Shown here: positions 63,001 through 64,000 of the stretch, in pieces
Position numbering within the stretch: position 1 is the stretch's first letter
How the letters are laid out: each line of letters opens with the position of its first letter
DNA from: Candidatus Desulfofervidus auxilii
GTDB lineage: Bacteria; Desulfobacterota; Desulfofervidia; Desulfofervidales; Desulfofervidaceae
Direction of reading: 5' to 3'
Length of the DNA stretch: 64,000 nt
NCBI GenBank assembly: GCA_030262725.1
Contig: JAJSZS010000007.1
Location: forward strand, 1 to 64,000
Notes under the pieces: generated by a model
What the model saw: the letters and a program-made list of their open reading frames with translations, nothing else
What the model was told of the DNA's origin: nothing
The model's database searches: none
Translations under genes and position numbers: made by a program

Positions 63001-64000
63001 ATGTTAAAGTCATTATTTACTGGTGTGAGTGGTCTAAATGCTATGAGTTTGGCGATGGGGACTATAGGCAATAACATTGCCAATGTAAATACAGTAGGTT
63101 TTAAGGGTTCACGTAATGTTTTTGCTGATTTGCTTTCCTCTTCAATAGGAAGGCTTAGTATTGGTGGTGGAGTCAGAATGAGTCGTGTGGTACCCAATTT
63201 TATGCAAGGTTCTATTATTACTACTGGCAATACTACTGATTTAGCTATTGATGGTGATGGTTTTTTTATAGTTAATACTGGTAATGGGATTTATTATACA
63301 CGTAATGGTCTTTTTCTCTTAGATGCTGATGGTTATTTGGTAACTTCCGAAGGTTATAGATTACAAGGATGGCAAATCAATCAAAATGGCACTATCAGCA
63401 GTACATTAGGAGATATAAATCTTTCAAATATCATGAGTGAAGCACACGCAACATCAAATGTAAGCTTGAAAGCTAATCTTGATGCCGAAGCTGAAATTAT
63501 TACTGTTCCATTTGATCGGGATGATCCCTCTACTTATAACTATTCTACTACTCTCACTGTTTATGACTCCCTTGGAAAAGCTCATGCTATAAGTATATAT
63601 TTTGTTAAAACTAACGTTAATACTTGGGATGCTCATTATGTATATGTAGATGGGACAGGTACAATTAGAGATGCAGGTACTCAGACACTAACTTTTAATT
63701 CTGATGGTTCATTAAATGATGACAATGATACACCTATTAATTTTGATTTTGGTGGTGGCGCAGTTTCCCCTCAGGCTATTTCTTTTAATTATGGTACTGG
63801 CACTAGTGAAGGAGGCACAGGTTTAGATGGTTCTACACAATTTGCTGCACCTTTTTCCACTAATTTTTTAGGACAAGATGGTTATCCAGCAGGGGATTTA
63901 AAGAGTATTTCTATTAATGAAGATGGAATAATAGAAGGTTTATTTTCTAATGGTCAAGTAAGAAATCTTTATCAAATCGCTTTAGCTGATTTTGTTAGCC
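63001..64000 (+). CDS. flgE: Flagellar hook protein FlgE (partial, 3' end off window)
   Basis: The frame is open from ATG 63001 through base 64000, giving 333 codons. The N-terminus MLKSLFTGVSGLNAMSLAMG then NNIANVNTVGFKGSRNVF is the family signature. TGNTTDLAIDGDGFFIVN and GYLVTSEGYRLQGWQIN follow. AGGAGGTG precedes the ATG by nine bases. The C-terminus is not visible. Confidence 0.93.
   Translation, partial: MLKSLFTGVSGLNAMSLAMGTIGNNIANVNTVGFKGSRNVFADLLSSSIGRLSIGGGVRMSRVVPNFMQGSIITTGNTTDLAIDGDGFFIVNTGNGIYYTRNGLFLLDADGYLVTSEGYRLQGWQINQNGTISSTLGDINLSNIMSEAHATSNVSLKANLDAEAEIITVPFDRDDPSTYNYSTTLTVYDSLGKAHAISIYFVKTNVNTWDAHYVYVDGTGTIRDAGTQTLTFNSDGSLNDDNDTPINFDFGGGAVSPQAISFNYGTGTSEGGTGLDGSTQFAAPFSTNFLGQDGYPAGDLKSISINEDGIIEGLFSNGQVRNLYQIALADFVS

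Noticed and set aside
1-64000. Search for insertion sequences, CRISPR arrays, prophage genes, riboswitches and attachment sites.
   Set aside because: No transposase, integrase, regularly spaced repeats or recognisable riboswitch was seen; the tRNA genes have no visible direct repeat of an integrated element.

Overview
The window is a gene-dense, AT-rich stretch of bacterial chromosome. The gene set points to an anaerobic, probably thermophilic member of the Desulfobacterota (old Deltaproteobacteria) or a close relative: the radical SAM fusion TIGR03960/TIGR03936, an XrtA-type exopolysaccharide locus, and a FlhF/FlhG/sigma-28 flagellar operon. Thermophily is inferred from a TtuB/TtuA-like tRNA thiolation pair and a type-4 uracil-DNA glycosylase. 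I see no insertion sequence, prophage or CRISPR array. The genus cannot be fixed from the sequence.

Positions 1-10,310 are mostly on the minus strand. The left edge cuts an AAA+ ATPase that resembles the ATPases of extracellular contractile injection systems. A tRNA-Thr(CGU) follows. Next comes a ten-gene housekeeping operon read from a promoter at 10,282-10,310: miaB, a bifunctional-nuclease family gene, vanZ-like, PHP phosphoesterase, radical SAM fusion, rng, yraN, rsmI, a FliK-like gene and a stand-alone FlhB C-terminal domain gene. A tRNA-Arg(CCU) lies just upstream.

Positions 10,445-21,957 (minus strand) hold an exopolysaccharide locus of the exosortase-associated (XrtA/Eps) type. It contains a sigma-54 activator without receiver domain, a degenerate GGDEF protein, an outer-membrane export protein with a separate beta-barrel, a Wzz-like protein, a tyrosine autokinase, a polyprenyl-phosphate sugar transferase and two nucleotide-sugar enzymes. 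A PrsT-like TPR lipoprotein lies upstream with its own promoter. No exosortase, flippase, polymerase or ordinary glycosyltransferase gene is visible.

Positions 22,058-39,871 are mainly plus strand: ttuB/ttuA-like genes, coaBC, udg, nfeD with a slipin gene, a lipoprotein, a Rho_N-like protein, hisC, cmk, rpsA, a CaCA-like membrane protein, sppA, an IHF/HU protein, rseP, tsaB, a cysteine-cluster protein and a DUF72 protein. On the minus strand lie hflX, which seems to start at AUC, a nucleoside-recognition membrane protein and a small TPR protein.

Positions 39,872 to the right edge hold one continuous flagellar operon of about 24 kb. It starts at a near-perfect sigma-54 promoter (40,014-40,030) with two enhancer-like dyads upstream. 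The order is TPR protein, fliEFGHIJ, motE-like, motA, two tandem motB genes, fliLMNOPQR, flhB, flhA, flhF, flhG, fliA, a small hypothetical gene, flgB, flgC, fliK, flgD and flgE (cut by the edge). The most notable points are an Asp-less MotB next to a normal MotB, a FlhF with altered GTPase motifs beside a FlhG lacking its usual activating N-terminus, the AUC start of hflX, and a palindromic -35 box shared by two divergent promoters.
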